This document shows, piece by piece, positions 8,224-16,319 of a DNA stretch of 64,000 bases. The translations under genes and the position numbers were made by a program. The stretch comes from Streptomyces sp. CBMA152. GTDB lineage: Bacteria > Actinomycetota > Actinomycetes > Streptomycetales > Streptomycetaceae. The notes below the pieces were generated by a model, which did not search any database, was not told the DNA's origin, and saw nothing but the letters and a program-made list of their open reading frames with translations. The stretch is from contig NZ_MECJ01000025.1 in the NCBI RefSeq assembly GCF_014596475.1, forward strand, positions 1 to 64,000, written 5' to 3'. Positions within the stretch are counted from its first letter, which is position 1; every line of letters starts with the position of its first letter.

Positions 8224-8436
8224 CTAGCCCTGCCAGGAGTGCGGTGCGCGGAAGCCGGGCGTGCGCTCCAGGCGGCGCCAGCCGGCCGTGTCGCGGCCCC
8301 GGGACGGGGTCGTGGTGGTCCGGGCGGCGGCGCGGGCGAGCAGGACGGCCGTGATGGCAGCCAGCTCCTCCGGGGCGGCGTCGCCCTTCTCGACCCGCAG
8401 GACGGACGCGGAAGGGACGGAAGTCGGGGTGTTCAC
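8224..8436 (-). CDS. accE: Acyl-CoA carboxylase epsilon subunit
   Basis: A 70-residue protein of the actinobacterial carboxylase epsilon family. These small subunits bind the beta subunit and raise activity of the biotin-dependent acetyl/propionyl-CoA carboxylase that makes malonyl-CoA and methylmalonyl-CoA. The sequence shows the family hallmarks: a short N-terminal Ser/Thr part, VLRVEKGDAAPEELAAI, AVLLARAAA, and a C-terminal W..LER..GFRAPHSWQ region. It starts at GTG 8436, 12 bases downstream of the pccB stop, so it is the second gene of a two-gene operon. Malonyl- and methylmalonyl-CoA feed fatty acids and polyketides. Confidence 0.92.
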   Translation of the reverse strand: MNTPTSVPSASVLRVEKGDAAPEELAAITAVLLARAAARTTTTPSRGRDTAGWRRLERTPGFRAPHSWQG

Positions 8437-8448
8437 TCGGGCTCCTCG

Positions 8449-10032
8449 TTACTGAGGCGGATTGCCGTGCTTGCGGGACGGCAGGTCGGCGTGCTTGGTG
8501 CGCAGCATCGCGAGGGAGGCGATGAGCACCTCGCGGGTCTCGGCGGGGTCGATGACGTCGTCGACCAGGCCCCGCTCGGCCGCGTAGTAGGGGTGCATCA
8601 GCTCGGCCTTGTACTCCTTGACCATGCGTACACGCATCGCCTCGGGGTCCTCGGCCTCCGCGATCTGCTTGCGGAAGATGACGTTGGCGGCACCTTCGGC
8701 GCCCATGACCGCGATCTCGTTGGTCGGCCAGGCGTAGGTGAGGTCGGCGCCGATGGACTGGGAGTCCATGACGATGTACGCCCCGCCGTAGGCCTTGCGC
8801 AGGATCAGCGAGATCCGGGGCACGGTGGCGTTGCAGTACGCGTACAGCAGCTTGGCGCCGTGCCGGATGATTCCACCGTGCTCCTGATCGACGCCGGGCA
8901 GGAACCCGGGTACGTCCAAAAGGGTGATAATCGGAATGTTGAAAGCATCGCACATCTGGACGAAACGGGCAGCCTTTTCCGACGCCTCGATGTCCAGGAC
9001 GCCCGCCAGCGTCTGCGGCTGGTTGGCCACGATGCCGACGACCTGGCCGTCGAGTCGGGCCAGCGCGCAGATGATGTTGCGGGCCCAGCGCTCGTGGATC
9101 TCCAGGTAGTCGCCGTCGTCGACGAGCTCCTCGATGACCTTGTGCATGTCGTACGGGCGGTTGCCGTCGGCGGGCACCAGGTCGAGCAGCACGTCGCCGC
9201 GCCGGTCGGCCGGGTCCTCGGCGGGGTGCGAGGGCGGGTTCTCGCGGTTGTTGGACGGCAGCATCGACAGGAGGTAGCGCACCTCCTGGAGGCAGCTCTC
9301 CTCGTCGTCGTACGCGAAGTGCGCCACACCGGACGTCTCGGCGTGCACGTCCGCGCCGCCCAGGCCGTTCTGCGAGATCTCCTCGCCCGTCACCGCACGG
9401 ACGACGTCCGGGCCGGTGATGAACATCTGCGAGGTCTCGCGGACCATGAACACGAAGTCGGTGAGGGCGGGGCTGTAGGCCGCGCCACCGGCGCACGGGC
9501 CGAGCATCACGGAGATCTGCGGGATGACACCCGAGGCCCGCGTGTTGCGCTGGAAGATGCCGCCGTACCCGGCGAGCGCCGAGACGCCCTCCTGGATACG
9601 GGCGCCGGCACCGTCGTTCAGGGAGACCAGCGGGGCACCGGCCGCGATGGCCATGTCCATGATCTTGTGGATCTTCGTCGCGTGGGCCTCGCCCAGCGCA
9701 CCGCCGAAGATCCGGAAGTCGTGCGCGTAGACGAAGACCGTACGGCCCTCGACCGTGCCCCAGCCGGTGATGACACCGTCCGTGTACGGCTTCTTGGCCT
9801 CCAGGCCGAACCCGGTCGCCCGGTGGCGGCGCAGCTGCTCGACCTCCTTGAACGAACCCGGGTCGAGAAGCAGCTCGATGCGCTCGCGCGCGGTCAGCTT
9901 GCCCTTGGCGTGCTGCGCTTCGGTCGCGCGCTCACTCGGCCCGCGCCGGGCCTGCTCGCGCAGGGCCAGCAGCTCGGCCACGCGGCCACGCGCGTCACTC
10001 GGCTCACCCGGGGTTTCGTCCACAACGGTCAT
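8449..10032 (-). CDS. pccB: Acyl-CoA (propionyl-CoA) carboxylase beta subunit
   Basis: A 527-residue carboxyltransferase, the usual length for the family. It transfers carboxybiotin CO2 to propionyl- or acetyl-CoA. Both halves of the crotonase-like fold are visible: the N-terminal GAGARIQEGV, GPCAGGAAYSPALTDF and FITGPDVV, and the C-terminal GVDQEHGGIIRHGAKLLYAY, KAYGGAYIVM and AWPTNEIAVMGAEGA. The residue deciding acyl selectivity cannot be assigned safely without alignment. The biotin-carrying alpha subunit is not in the window. The ATG at 10032 begins MTVVDETPGEPSDARGR. It is followed directly by accE. From memory the S. coelicolor counterpart is the beta subunit often called PccB (or AccB). 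Confidence 0.95.
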   Translation of the reverse strand: MTVVDETPGEPSDARGRVAELLALREQARRGPSERATEAQHAKGKLTARERIELLLDPGSFKEVEQLRRHRATGFGLEAKKPYTDGVITGWGTVEGRTVFVYAHDFRIFGGALGEAHATKIHKIMDMAIAAGAPLVSLNDGAGARIQEGVSALAGYGGIFQRNTRASGVIPQISVMLGPCAGGAAYSPALTDFVFMVRETSQMFITGPDVVRAVTGEEISQNGLGGADVHAETSGVAHFAYDDEESCLQEVRYLLSMLPSNNRENPPSHPAEDPADRRGDVLLDLVPADGNRPYDMHKVIEELVDDGDYLEIHERWARNIICALARLDGQVVGIVANQPQTLAGVLDIEASEKAARFVQMCDAFNIPIITLLDVPGFLPGVDQEHGGIIRHGAKLLYAYCNATVPRISLILRKAYGGAYIVMDSQSIGADLTYAWPTNEIAVMGAEGAANVIFRKQIAEAEDPEAMRVRMVKEYKAELMHPYYAAERGLVDDVIDPAETREVLIASLAMLRTKHADLPSRKHGNPPQ

Positions 10033-10186
10033 GCATCGACCCTACGAAGTCGACCAAGAATTTCCCGCCGTCGACTTCACACAGTCTCCGGACCTATTTC
10101 CTGGTACCCCTGAACAGAACTATCCCGCGATGCAGGCGAAGTGCCAGCTCAGGCCCGTCCGGCTTTGTTGGGGTCCAACAACCGGG

Positions 10187-12538
10187 TCACATGAGACCCA
10201 CGTCACACCGGTGGCTCGCACCGGCCGTGCCCGGCGTGATCCGCAGCCGCAGCACCGCTCCGGTGGCCAGCACCTCGACCGACGGATCGGCGCTGGTCAC
10301 CCGTCGTACGGGATGGTGCCAGGTCAGCTCGAAGGGCCGACCGGTGCGCGGCGGCTCGCTCGTCCGCAGCTCGGCGCTCGCCCCCTTGCTCCGTACGAGC
10401 ACGCTCGCCGGTGCGGTGACCGCGAGCGGGCCCGCGCTCCCCGCCTGCCAGAAGTTCGCGCCGACAAGCCCCAGCGAGGGCACCGAGACGGCCTGGCAGG
10501 CGGCCGTGTTGGCCAGCACCGACAGCCATCCCCGGTCCGCCGCGCGCGCCGCGACGGTGGCCGCCGAGGCGCCCGGCAGCAGCTGGTAATGGTACGAGGC
10601 GCCCACCGGGTCGACCCCGTGGTCCAGCCACAGCGTCTGATACGTCCGGGTGCGGCGCTCGGTCGAGCTGCCGGTGTTGATGTCGCCCCACGCCCCGGTC
10701 CGGGCCTCGCGCAGGGTGTGCAGCGCGCCCGTGCCGCCGGGGAAGGCCCAGCCGCCGTGCCCGTCGAGATGCGCCCAGCGCGGGCGGGGGCCGGGATCGA
10801 CCGTGAACGCGTCGGTGCCGCCCTCCCCCAGGTTGCGGTTGTCGACGACCGTCTCGACCGGAACGCCGTCGCTCGCGGTGATCCCGGCGCCGAGGCAGAC
10901 GACCGTACCGGCCGTGCAGAACCAGGACTTACGGGCCTCAAGGGTCGAACCGAGCCCCTTCACGTGCTGGCCCACCGCCGCGAACTCGCCGTCGCTCGCC
11001 CCGCCCACCCAGGTCACGGCGGGCTTGGCCGCGCCCCACTCGCCGCCCGCCTTGTCGGCGAGCCGCTTGGTGGAGACCGTCGTCCCCGGCAGCCGGTACG
11101 GGTCGACGGTTGGCCAGAACCAGTCGGTGTACTGGTCGTTGCCCTGCTCGCCGGGCCACCAGTAGAGCATCCCGGCACCGGTGTGCCAGCCGCGCGGGTT
11201 CTCGCCGTTGCCGCACTCGTAGTACGAGATCCGCTCCGAGGCCATCGAGATGTTCGCGGTCCAGCCGGGGCGGCGGTGGACGGCCCGGTCCATCGCGGCG
11301 AACAGGGTGTGCCCGACCGGCTCGGGCGCGGCCGCCACCGGCGAGTCGGCGACGGCCTGGAGCCGGGCGAGGTCGGCCACGCCGAACTGGCGGGCGGCGA
11401 GGTCGAGATGGCCGGGGTCGCGCTCGGCCCAGCCCTTGACCATCCCGTACCAGCGGGTCCGCTCGGCCTCGGAGGCGCCGCCCGCGAGCACCGCGATCGC
11501 GGCGATCAGCCCCTGCCCGTGGAAGTGGTCACTGCGCATCACCCGCAGATCGTCGTTCAGCAGATAACCCCGGCTCACCGCACGCCCGTTGACGCTGTCC
11601 ATCACCAGACCGTTGTGGATCGTCGGCGCGTACGCGTGCTCCACGCTGTCCAGGATGATCTGCCGGTTGGGGTCGGTCACCGCCCAGCTCGACCCCGCGA
11701 GCAGCGTGAACAGCCGCCCGAGCCCGTCGAGCATGACCTGTCCGTACGTACCGGAGTAGGCGATCGAGGTGTGCTGGACGAACGATCCGTCGGCGTAGAG
11801 GCCGTCGCCCTTGGTGACGTACGGGAAGACCGGGGAGAGGGCGTCGCGGGCGAGCGCGAGCTTGGCGGGGGCGCGGCCGACGGCGCCGCGCACCGCTACC
11901 GAGCGGCACAGGTCGACGCGGTTGGCGCCGGTGGAGGTGCCCGAGTAGACCGCGAGCGCGGAGTCGGGGACGAAGTGGTCGACGGCCGCGCAGGCCGCCT
12001 GGACGCGGTCGTCGGTGAGCTCGTCGTGGAGCGCGTTGACGAGGTCCATGAGCAGTCTGGGGCTGCCGATCTGCCACTCCCACCAGTTGCCGTAGCGGGT
12101 GGTGGTGGGGTTGTAGACCTTCGCGGAGACATGGTCGAGGCCGGTGACGACATCGGCGAACAGGGAGGCGTCGCCGGTCAGTCCGGTGCCGGGCTGGAGG
12201 TAGGCCTGGGCCATGGTCCACAGCCGGGAGTAGCTCTGGGTGATCCCGGCCGGCGGGTCGAACGGGGCGTCGGGCCACAGGGAGGTGGCCGCCGGGGCCA
12301 TCGAGGCGCGGAAGGTGCGCGCGAGGTCGCCGGTCTCCTTGAGTCGCGAGGCGAACGGCTCGGCGCCCGCGTCGAACCCGGTGCCCAGCGACAGATCCCG
12401 CCAGCGCTTGCGCAGGACCGCGTACTCGTCGTCGGCGGCCCGGGCCCCCGGCGCCGTACCGAGCAGGAGAGCGCTTGCTCCGGTGGCGGCGAGGAACGTG
12501 CGACGGGACCACGCGGGCAGTGCGGGCGACTCGGACAC
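10187..12538 (-). CDS. Secreted polysaccharide lyase, family 8
   Basis: A 783-residue secreted enzyme. A twin-arginine-type signal (SRRTFLAATGASALLLG then an Ala-rich cleavage region) occupies about residues 10-38. Next come an all-alpha toroid domain and a beta-sandwich region typical of hyaluronate, chondroitin AC and xanthan lyases. Probable catalytic elements are the Asn in NWWEWQIGSP, and the His and Tyr in QHTSIAYSGTYGQ. The start GTG 12538 is chosen because GGGAG lies upstream; a longer reading to 12586 lacks this. The enzyme would cleave uronic-acid polysaccharides by beta-elimination outside the cell. Which polysaccharide cannot be told from the sequence. A LacI-like palindrome lies upstream. 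Confidence 0.9.
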   Translation of the reverse strand: MSESPALPAWSRRTFLAATGASALLLGTAPGARAADDEYAVLRKRWRDLSLGTGFDAGAEPFASRLKETGDLARTFRASMAPAATSLWPDAPFDPPAGITQSYSRLWTMAQAYLQPGTGLTGDASLFADVVTGLDHVSAKVYNPTTTRYGNWWEWQIGSPRLLMDLVNALHDELTDDRVQAACAAVDHFVPDSALAVYSGTSTGANRVDLCRSVAVRGAVGRAPAKLALARDALSPVFPYVTKGDGLYADGSFVQHTSIAYSGTYGQVMLDGLGRLFTLLAGSSWAVTDPNRQIILDSVEHAYAPTIHNGLVMDSVNGRAVSRGYLLNDDLRVMRSDHFHGQGLIAAIAVLAGGASEAERTRWYGMVKGWAERDPGHLDLAARQFGVADLARLQAVADSPVAAAPEPVGHTLFAAMDRAVHRRPGWTANISMASERISYYECGNGENPRGWHTGAGMLYWWPGEQGNDQYTDWFWPTVDPYRLPGTTVSTKRLADKAGGEWGAAKPAVTWVGGASDGEFAAVGQHVKGLGSTLEARKSWFCTAGTVVCLGAGITASDGVPVETVVDNRNLGEGGTDAFTVDPGPRPRWAHLDGHGGWAFPGGTGALHTLREARTGAWGDINTGSSTERRTRTYQTLWLDHGVDPVGASYHYQLLPGASAATVAARAADRGWLSVLANTAACQAVSVPSLGLVGANFWQAGSAGPLAVTAPASVLVRSKGASAELRTSEPPRTGRPFELTWHHPVRRVTSADPSVEVLATGAVLRLRITPGTAGASHRCDVGLM

Positions 12539-12628
12539 AGGGGCTCCCGGGGAGGTGGTATAGACCGCTGCCCGCTGGTGTAGCACGGTGCGCCCGAGGC
12601 GTTCAATGCCCCGGACGCACCTTGTAGA

Positions 12629-12636
12629 AAGCGCTT
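12629..12636. promoter_or_regulatory. LacI-like operator core upstream of the polysaccharide lyase
   Basis: The palindrome AAGCGCTT sits in GAAAGCGCTTG about 90 bases upstream of the lyase GTG. Sugar-responsive LacI-family regulators of Streptomyces commonly bind palindromes centred on AGCGCT. No LacI gene is seen in the window. Confidence 0.35.
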
Positions 12637-12665
12637 GTTGTACGAGTGCCGACCGTCGACCGGGG

Positions 12666-14042
12666 TCAGCGGCGTACGGTCCAGGTCACCGTGTCGGCGA
12701 GCGTCGCGGCGATCCGAGGATCGCGCACCGAGGCCGTCGGGTCGGAGACCGTGGCCGACAGCTTGTGCGCCTTGTGGTCCCACAGGTTCAGCACGGCCTG
12801 GGCGACCTTCAGCGAAGTGCGGCCCTCGAACCAGCGCAGCTCCTTGCCGTCCAGGTACCAGCGCACCCGCAGCTGCTTGACGCCCTCGCCCACCAGGCGC
12901 GGCACGGTGACCTTCGCGCTGTCGTACGCCCGCAGCGTGCGGTCGGTGCGCACGGCCGCCGTCGCGATCGACGCGTGCCGGTAGAACCCGCCGATCATCG
13001 CCTCGCGCCCGGGCAGGTTGAAGGGCTTGCCCAGGATGCGCATGATCGAGTTGTCGGTGGGGCGGTTGAGGCCGGTGACGTAGTAGCCGCCGCCCTCGTA
13101 CGCCCCGACCGTGCCGCCGTCCGGCGACGTCTCGCCGAGCCAGCGGTACCACTTGGTCCTCTGCGCGGTCATCTGCTCCGCGCTGAGCACCGAGATGTTG
13201 GGCTGGGTGGCCTCGGGGCCGGAGTAGTGCTCGTAGCCGGGCGTGCCCGGGTAGGCGTACTCGTCCGCGAGCTTGCCCAGCGAGTGGCCGGTCTCGTGGA
13301 TGGCGACCTGGCCGGACTTGGCGTTGCCGGCCGACGCGGTGGAGATCCCCTCGTAACCGAGCTTCTTGCTGGGCTCGTTGTAGCCCGCGCCGCCGTACTT
13401 GGCGCTGTTGGCGAGGACGATCACCAGGTCGGCCTGCGGCGCCTTCGCCACATACGAGTCGACCTTGTCCTGGTCGACACAGAGCAGCCGCTCCACCCCG
13501 TCGCACCAGAAGTAGGCGCCGAGCGCGGTGTTCTTCACATCGCCCTTGGCCGGGTCGCCGGAGACACCGGACTGGGCGGAGACGGCGTCCACGGTCCATA
13601 CGTTGAAGAGGTTCTGGTACGTGGTGTACGGCTCGACGCCGGTCACCTCGCCCCACTTCTCCTTGGCGTCCGCGTGGAACTGGTCGAGCTGGTCGGCGGT
13701 GTAGCCGTCGCCGACGATGACGATGTCGAGGCGGTCGGCCGTCGAGCCATTGTCGACGATCTTGGTGACCTGGCCGTCGGCCGCGGCGGCGCGGCCGGTG
13801 AGCGCGGGCGCGGGGCGGCCGTGGCTCTGCCCGGTGACCGGGACGAGCGTATGTCCGGAGCCGGCCTCGCCGCCGGTCTCCGGGCCGGGTATCTCGACCT
13901 GGACCTGCGGCCGGGGCGCCGGCCGGTCCGGGTCGACGGCGGCCGCGGTGCCGGGCCCCGATATGAGCGCGGCCGCGGCGGCGGCGGTGAGCGCGGTCGC
14001 CGCTATGGTTCTGCGCAGCGACGGACGCATGGCTGAGCGCAT
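12666..14042 (-). CDS. Secreted zinc metallopeptidase, family M64 (IgA-peptidase-like)
   Basis: A 458-residue exported protease. The N-terminus has an Arg-rich start, a hydrophobic Ala stretch (about residues 12-34) and an Ala-x-Ala cleavage region. The zinc-binding motif HETGHSLGKLADEY (HExxH plus downstream Glu) is clear, and an upstream DIVIVGDGYTADQ block is characteristic of M64. The C-terminal 100 residues are beta-rich and may bind substrate. The ATG 14042 has GGGGGAGGA five bases upstream, which settles the start. It is divergent from an Xre/TPR regulator, and the shared region contains repeated TTAAG motifs. The natural substrate is not known. Confidence 0.9.
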   Translation of the reverse strand: MRSAMRPSLRRTIAATALTAAAAAALISGPGTAAAVDPDRPAPRPQVQVEIPGPETGGEAGSGHTLVPVTGQSHGRPAPALTGRAAAADGQVTKIVDNGSTADRLDIVIVGDGYTADQLDQFHADAKEKWGEVTGVEPYTTYQNLFNVWTVDAVSAQSGVSGDPAKGDVKNTALGAYFWCDGVERLLCVDQDKVDSYVAKAPQADLVIVLANSAKYGGAGYNEPSKKLGYEGISTASAGNAKSGQVAIHETGHSLGKLADEYAYPGTPGYEHYSGPEATQPNISVLSAEQMTAQRTKWYRWLGETSPDGGTVGAYEGGGYYVTGLNRPTDNSIMRILGKPFNLPGREAMIGGFYRHASIATAAVRTDRTLRAYDSAKVTVPRLVGEGVKQLRVRWYLDGKELRWFEGRTSLKVAQAVLNLWDHKAHKLSATVSDPTASVRDPRIAATLADTVTWTVRR

Positions 14043-14060
14043 GAAGTCCTCCCCCAGTGA

Positions 14061-14120
14061 CGGAAGTTAAGTCGGAAGTTAAGCGGTCGATTAACTCTGT
14101 TGATCGGCGTGCTTAAGTTA
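14061..14120. promoter_or_regulatory. Repeated CGGAAGTTAAG elements between divergent genes
   Basis: CGGAAGTTAAG occurs at 14061-14071 and again at 14073-14083, 12 bases apart. CTTAAGTTA at 14112-14120 repeats the core in palindromic form. The sites lie between the M64 protease start and the Xre/TPR regulator start and are good candidates for that regulator's binding. Confidence 0.4.
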
Positions 14121-14166
14121 GGGGGCGCACGAGGCGGGCGCAATGCCCTGGGACCAGGGGGACACG

Positions 14167-15516
14167 ATGGACGAACCTGCCGTGATCGGCCGCAGGGTGC
14201 AGCGGCTGCGGGCCGAACGGGGTCTGACCCAGCGACAGTTGGCCGAGCCCGCCTACACCCCGGCCTATGTGTCGACCCTGGAGTCCGGCAAGGTCAGACC
14301 GTCCGAGGCGGCCCTTCGCCATCTCGCCGAACGGCTCGGCACCAGCTACGAGGAGCTGGCCACCGGCCGCCCCGCACACCTCGCCACCGAGCTGCGGCTC
14401 GCCCTCACTGACGCCCAGCGCCTGCTCGCCACCGGCGACGCGGACGAGGCCGCCGTGCGCTACCGCCAGCTGCTCACCGAGGCCGAGCTGCACGAGCTGG
14501 CCCCCGAACAGGCCGAGGCACTGCTGGGCCTGGGCGAGTGCGCCCTGGAGTCCGGTGAACTCGCCGACGCCATCCGCCACTTCGAGGCCGCCGAGCGCCA
14601 GCAGTCGGGCGAGCCGCTGCCCCGCCGCACCCGCGCGATCCGGGGCCGGGCGATCGCCCACGTACTGGCGGGCGAGCTCCGTTACGCCTGCTATCTCCTT
14701 GAGTCCACCATCGACGAGCTGGGCACCTCGGGGCTGGACGACCCCGAGTCGCTGGTGCTGCTCTACTCGGCGATCATCGGCCCGTATCTGGACATGGGCG
14801 CGCAGGCCCGCGCCGCGCACGCCGCCGAGCTGGCGCTCGCGCTCGCGCCGCAGGTCTCCGACCCCGCCCTGGTCGCCGGGATGCACCGCCAGGTGGCCCG
14901 CACGTTCCTCGCCGAGGGCCGCACGGCCGACGCCGACGCCTCGCTCGCCAAGGCCCAGGCGGTCTACCGCCAGCTGCGGCTGCGTACGGATCTGGCGCAC
15001 TGCCACTGGATGCGCGGCTATGTGTACGCGCAGGACGGCGAACTGGGCGCTGCCGAGCGGGAGTTGCGGACCGCGCGCGACATGCTCGCGGCGAAGCGGG
15101 CCGCGCTCTTCACCTGCCAGGTGGAGGTCGAGCTCGCCGATGTGCTGCGGCGCCTGGGCCGCTTCACGGAGGCGGCAGCACTGCTCGATCCGCTGGTGGA
15201 GACGGCGCCGGAGCTGGGCGACCGGCACGGCGCGGTCCACGCGGGGGGCGCGCACCGCCTGCTCGGCCTGATCCGCGAGGAGCACGGCGAGCTGGAGTCG
15301 GCCGAGGAGCACTATGTGACGGCGCTCGGCCTGCTGGAGCGCAGCGGCGCGAGCGGCGACCTGGCGGACCTGTGCCGCCTGCTGGGCGATCTGCTGCGCC
15401 GCACCGGCCGCACGGAAGCGGCCATGGACGCCTACCGCACGGGCCTTGGCCATCGCGCGGCCCCGGGCACCACGACCCTGGGCCCGGCCCCGGCACCGCC
15501 GCGCGTGCGGCCGTAG
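14167..15516 (+). CDS. Xre-type HTH regulator with TPR-like repeats
   Basis: A 449-residue regulator. An N-terminal Xre helix-turn-helix covers about residues 6-62 (IGRRVQRLRAERGLTQRQLA, then YVSTLESGKVRPSEAALRHLAE). The rest is a long all-helical region rich in Ala and Leu that reads as tetratricopeptide repeats, as in sensors that bind peptides or partner proteins. The start ATG 14167 has GGGGG just upstream; an ATG at 14143 is the alternative. It is divergent from the secreted M64 protease, which it may control through the repeated elements between them. The ligand is unknown. Confidence 0.85.
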   Translation: MDEPAVIGRRVQRLRAERGLTQRQLAEPAYTPAYVSTLESGKVRPSEAALRHLAERLGTSYEELATGRPAHLATELRLALTDAQRLLATGDADEAAVRYRQLLTEAELHELAPEQAEALLGLGECALESGELADAIRHFEAAERQQSGEPLPRRTRAIRGRAIAHVLAGELRYACYLLESTIDELGTSGLDDPESLVLLYSAIIGPYLDMGAQARAAHAAELALALAPQVSDPALVAGMHRQVARTFLAEGRTADADASLAKAQAVYRQLRLRTDLAHCHWMRGYVYAQDGELGAAERELRTARDMLAAKRAALFTCQVEVELADVLRRLGRFTEAAALLDPLVETAPELGDRHGAVHAGGAHRLLGLIREEHGELESAEEHYVTALGLLERSGASGDLADLCRLLGDLLRRTGRTEAAMDAYRTGLGHRAAPGTTTLGPAPAPPRVRP

Positions 15517-15562
15517 CGAACGGGACGTACGGAAAGTACGCGAGGACACACCCAAAGTAGTA

Positions 15563-15605
15563 GTTGAATCTCGTACGGAATGGGTCTACGGTCGTTCTTG
15601 TTGAA
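15563..15605 (+). promoter_or_regulatory. AT-richer promoter region of the yceI gene with repeated GTTGAA
   Basis: GTTGAA occurs at 15563-15568 and 15600-15605 in a locally AT-rich stretch upstream of the yceI ribosome site AAAGGAG. This could be a promoter plus operator. No palindrome is clear. Confidence 0.25.
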
Positions 15606-15656
15606 AGTTAAACCGCTGGGCATCCGGCCGCAGCGCGTCCTTCAAAGGAGAACGTC

Positions 15657-16259
15657 ATGGCTCTCTTCGGCCGCAAGAGCACCGCCGTCGCCACCGCCGT
15701 CGCCGAGGTCGACCCGGCCCTGGCCGCGCTGACCGGCACGTACACCATCGACCCGGCGCACTCCCGGATCGGCTTCACCGTCCGGCACGCCATGGTCACC
15801 AATGTGCGCGGCTCGTTCGCCGGCTTCGAGGGCACCCTGGAGCTGAACGGCGCCGCGCCGGCCGCCTCCTCCGCCGTGCTCGACGTCAAGGTCGCCACCG
15901 TCGACACCGGCATCGCCGACCGTGACAACCACCTGCGCAGCGGCGACTTCTTCGACGCCGAGCAGTTCCCGCTGATGACCTTCCGCTCCACCGAGGCCCA
16001 GCAGCTCGGCGGCGACAGCTACCGGATCATCGGCGACCTGACCATCAAGGACGTCACCCGCCCGCTCGCCATCGACCTGGAGTTCAACGGCTCGGCGACC
16101 GACCCCTACGGCAACCAGCGCGTCGGCTTCGAGGGCAGCGCCGACATCCTGCGCTCCGACTGGGGCCTGACCTGGAATGCGGCCCTGGAGACCGGCGGCG
16201 TCGTGGTCAGCGACAAGGTGAAGCTGACCTTCGACATCTCCGCCATCAAGTCCGCGTGA
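15657..16259 (+). CDS. YceI family protein, lipid-binding-like
   Basis: A 200-residue protein with one YceI domain, a lipocalin-like barrel that in characterised members binds polyisoprenoids. The diagnostic start of the domain is visible (GTYTIDPAHSRIGFTVRHAMVTNVRG), followed by LRSGDFFDAEQFPLMTFRST and GDLTIKDVTRPL. The N-terminal 25 residues have no signal peptide, so it is predicted to be cytoplasmic. The start ATG 15657 has AAAGGAG at 15643-15649. It stands alone between an Xre regulator and a convergent TPM-domain gene. Family members are often stress- or organic-hydroperoxide-responsive, which is not shown here. Confidence 0.92.
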   Translation: MALFGRKSTAVATAVAEVDPALAALTGTYTIDPAHSRIGFTVRHAMVTNVRGSFAGFEGTLELNGAAPAASSAVLDVKVATVDTGIADRDNHLRSGDFFDAEQFPLMTFRSTEAQQLGGDSYRIIGDLTIKDVTRPLAIDLEFNGSATDPYGNQRVGFEGSADILRSDWGLTWNAALETGGVVVSDKVKLTFDISAIKSA

Positions 16260-16319
16260 GCCGGGCGGCGGCCGCCGCGAGGAAGGCCGCCGTCGCCTCG
16301 TCCACCGGCAGGCCGGCTT

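Noticed and set aside
9755..12583. A 942-codon plus-strand frame opposite the polysaccharide lyase
   Set aside because: No recognisable domain and it runs antisense to a lyase with signal peptide and catalytic motifs.
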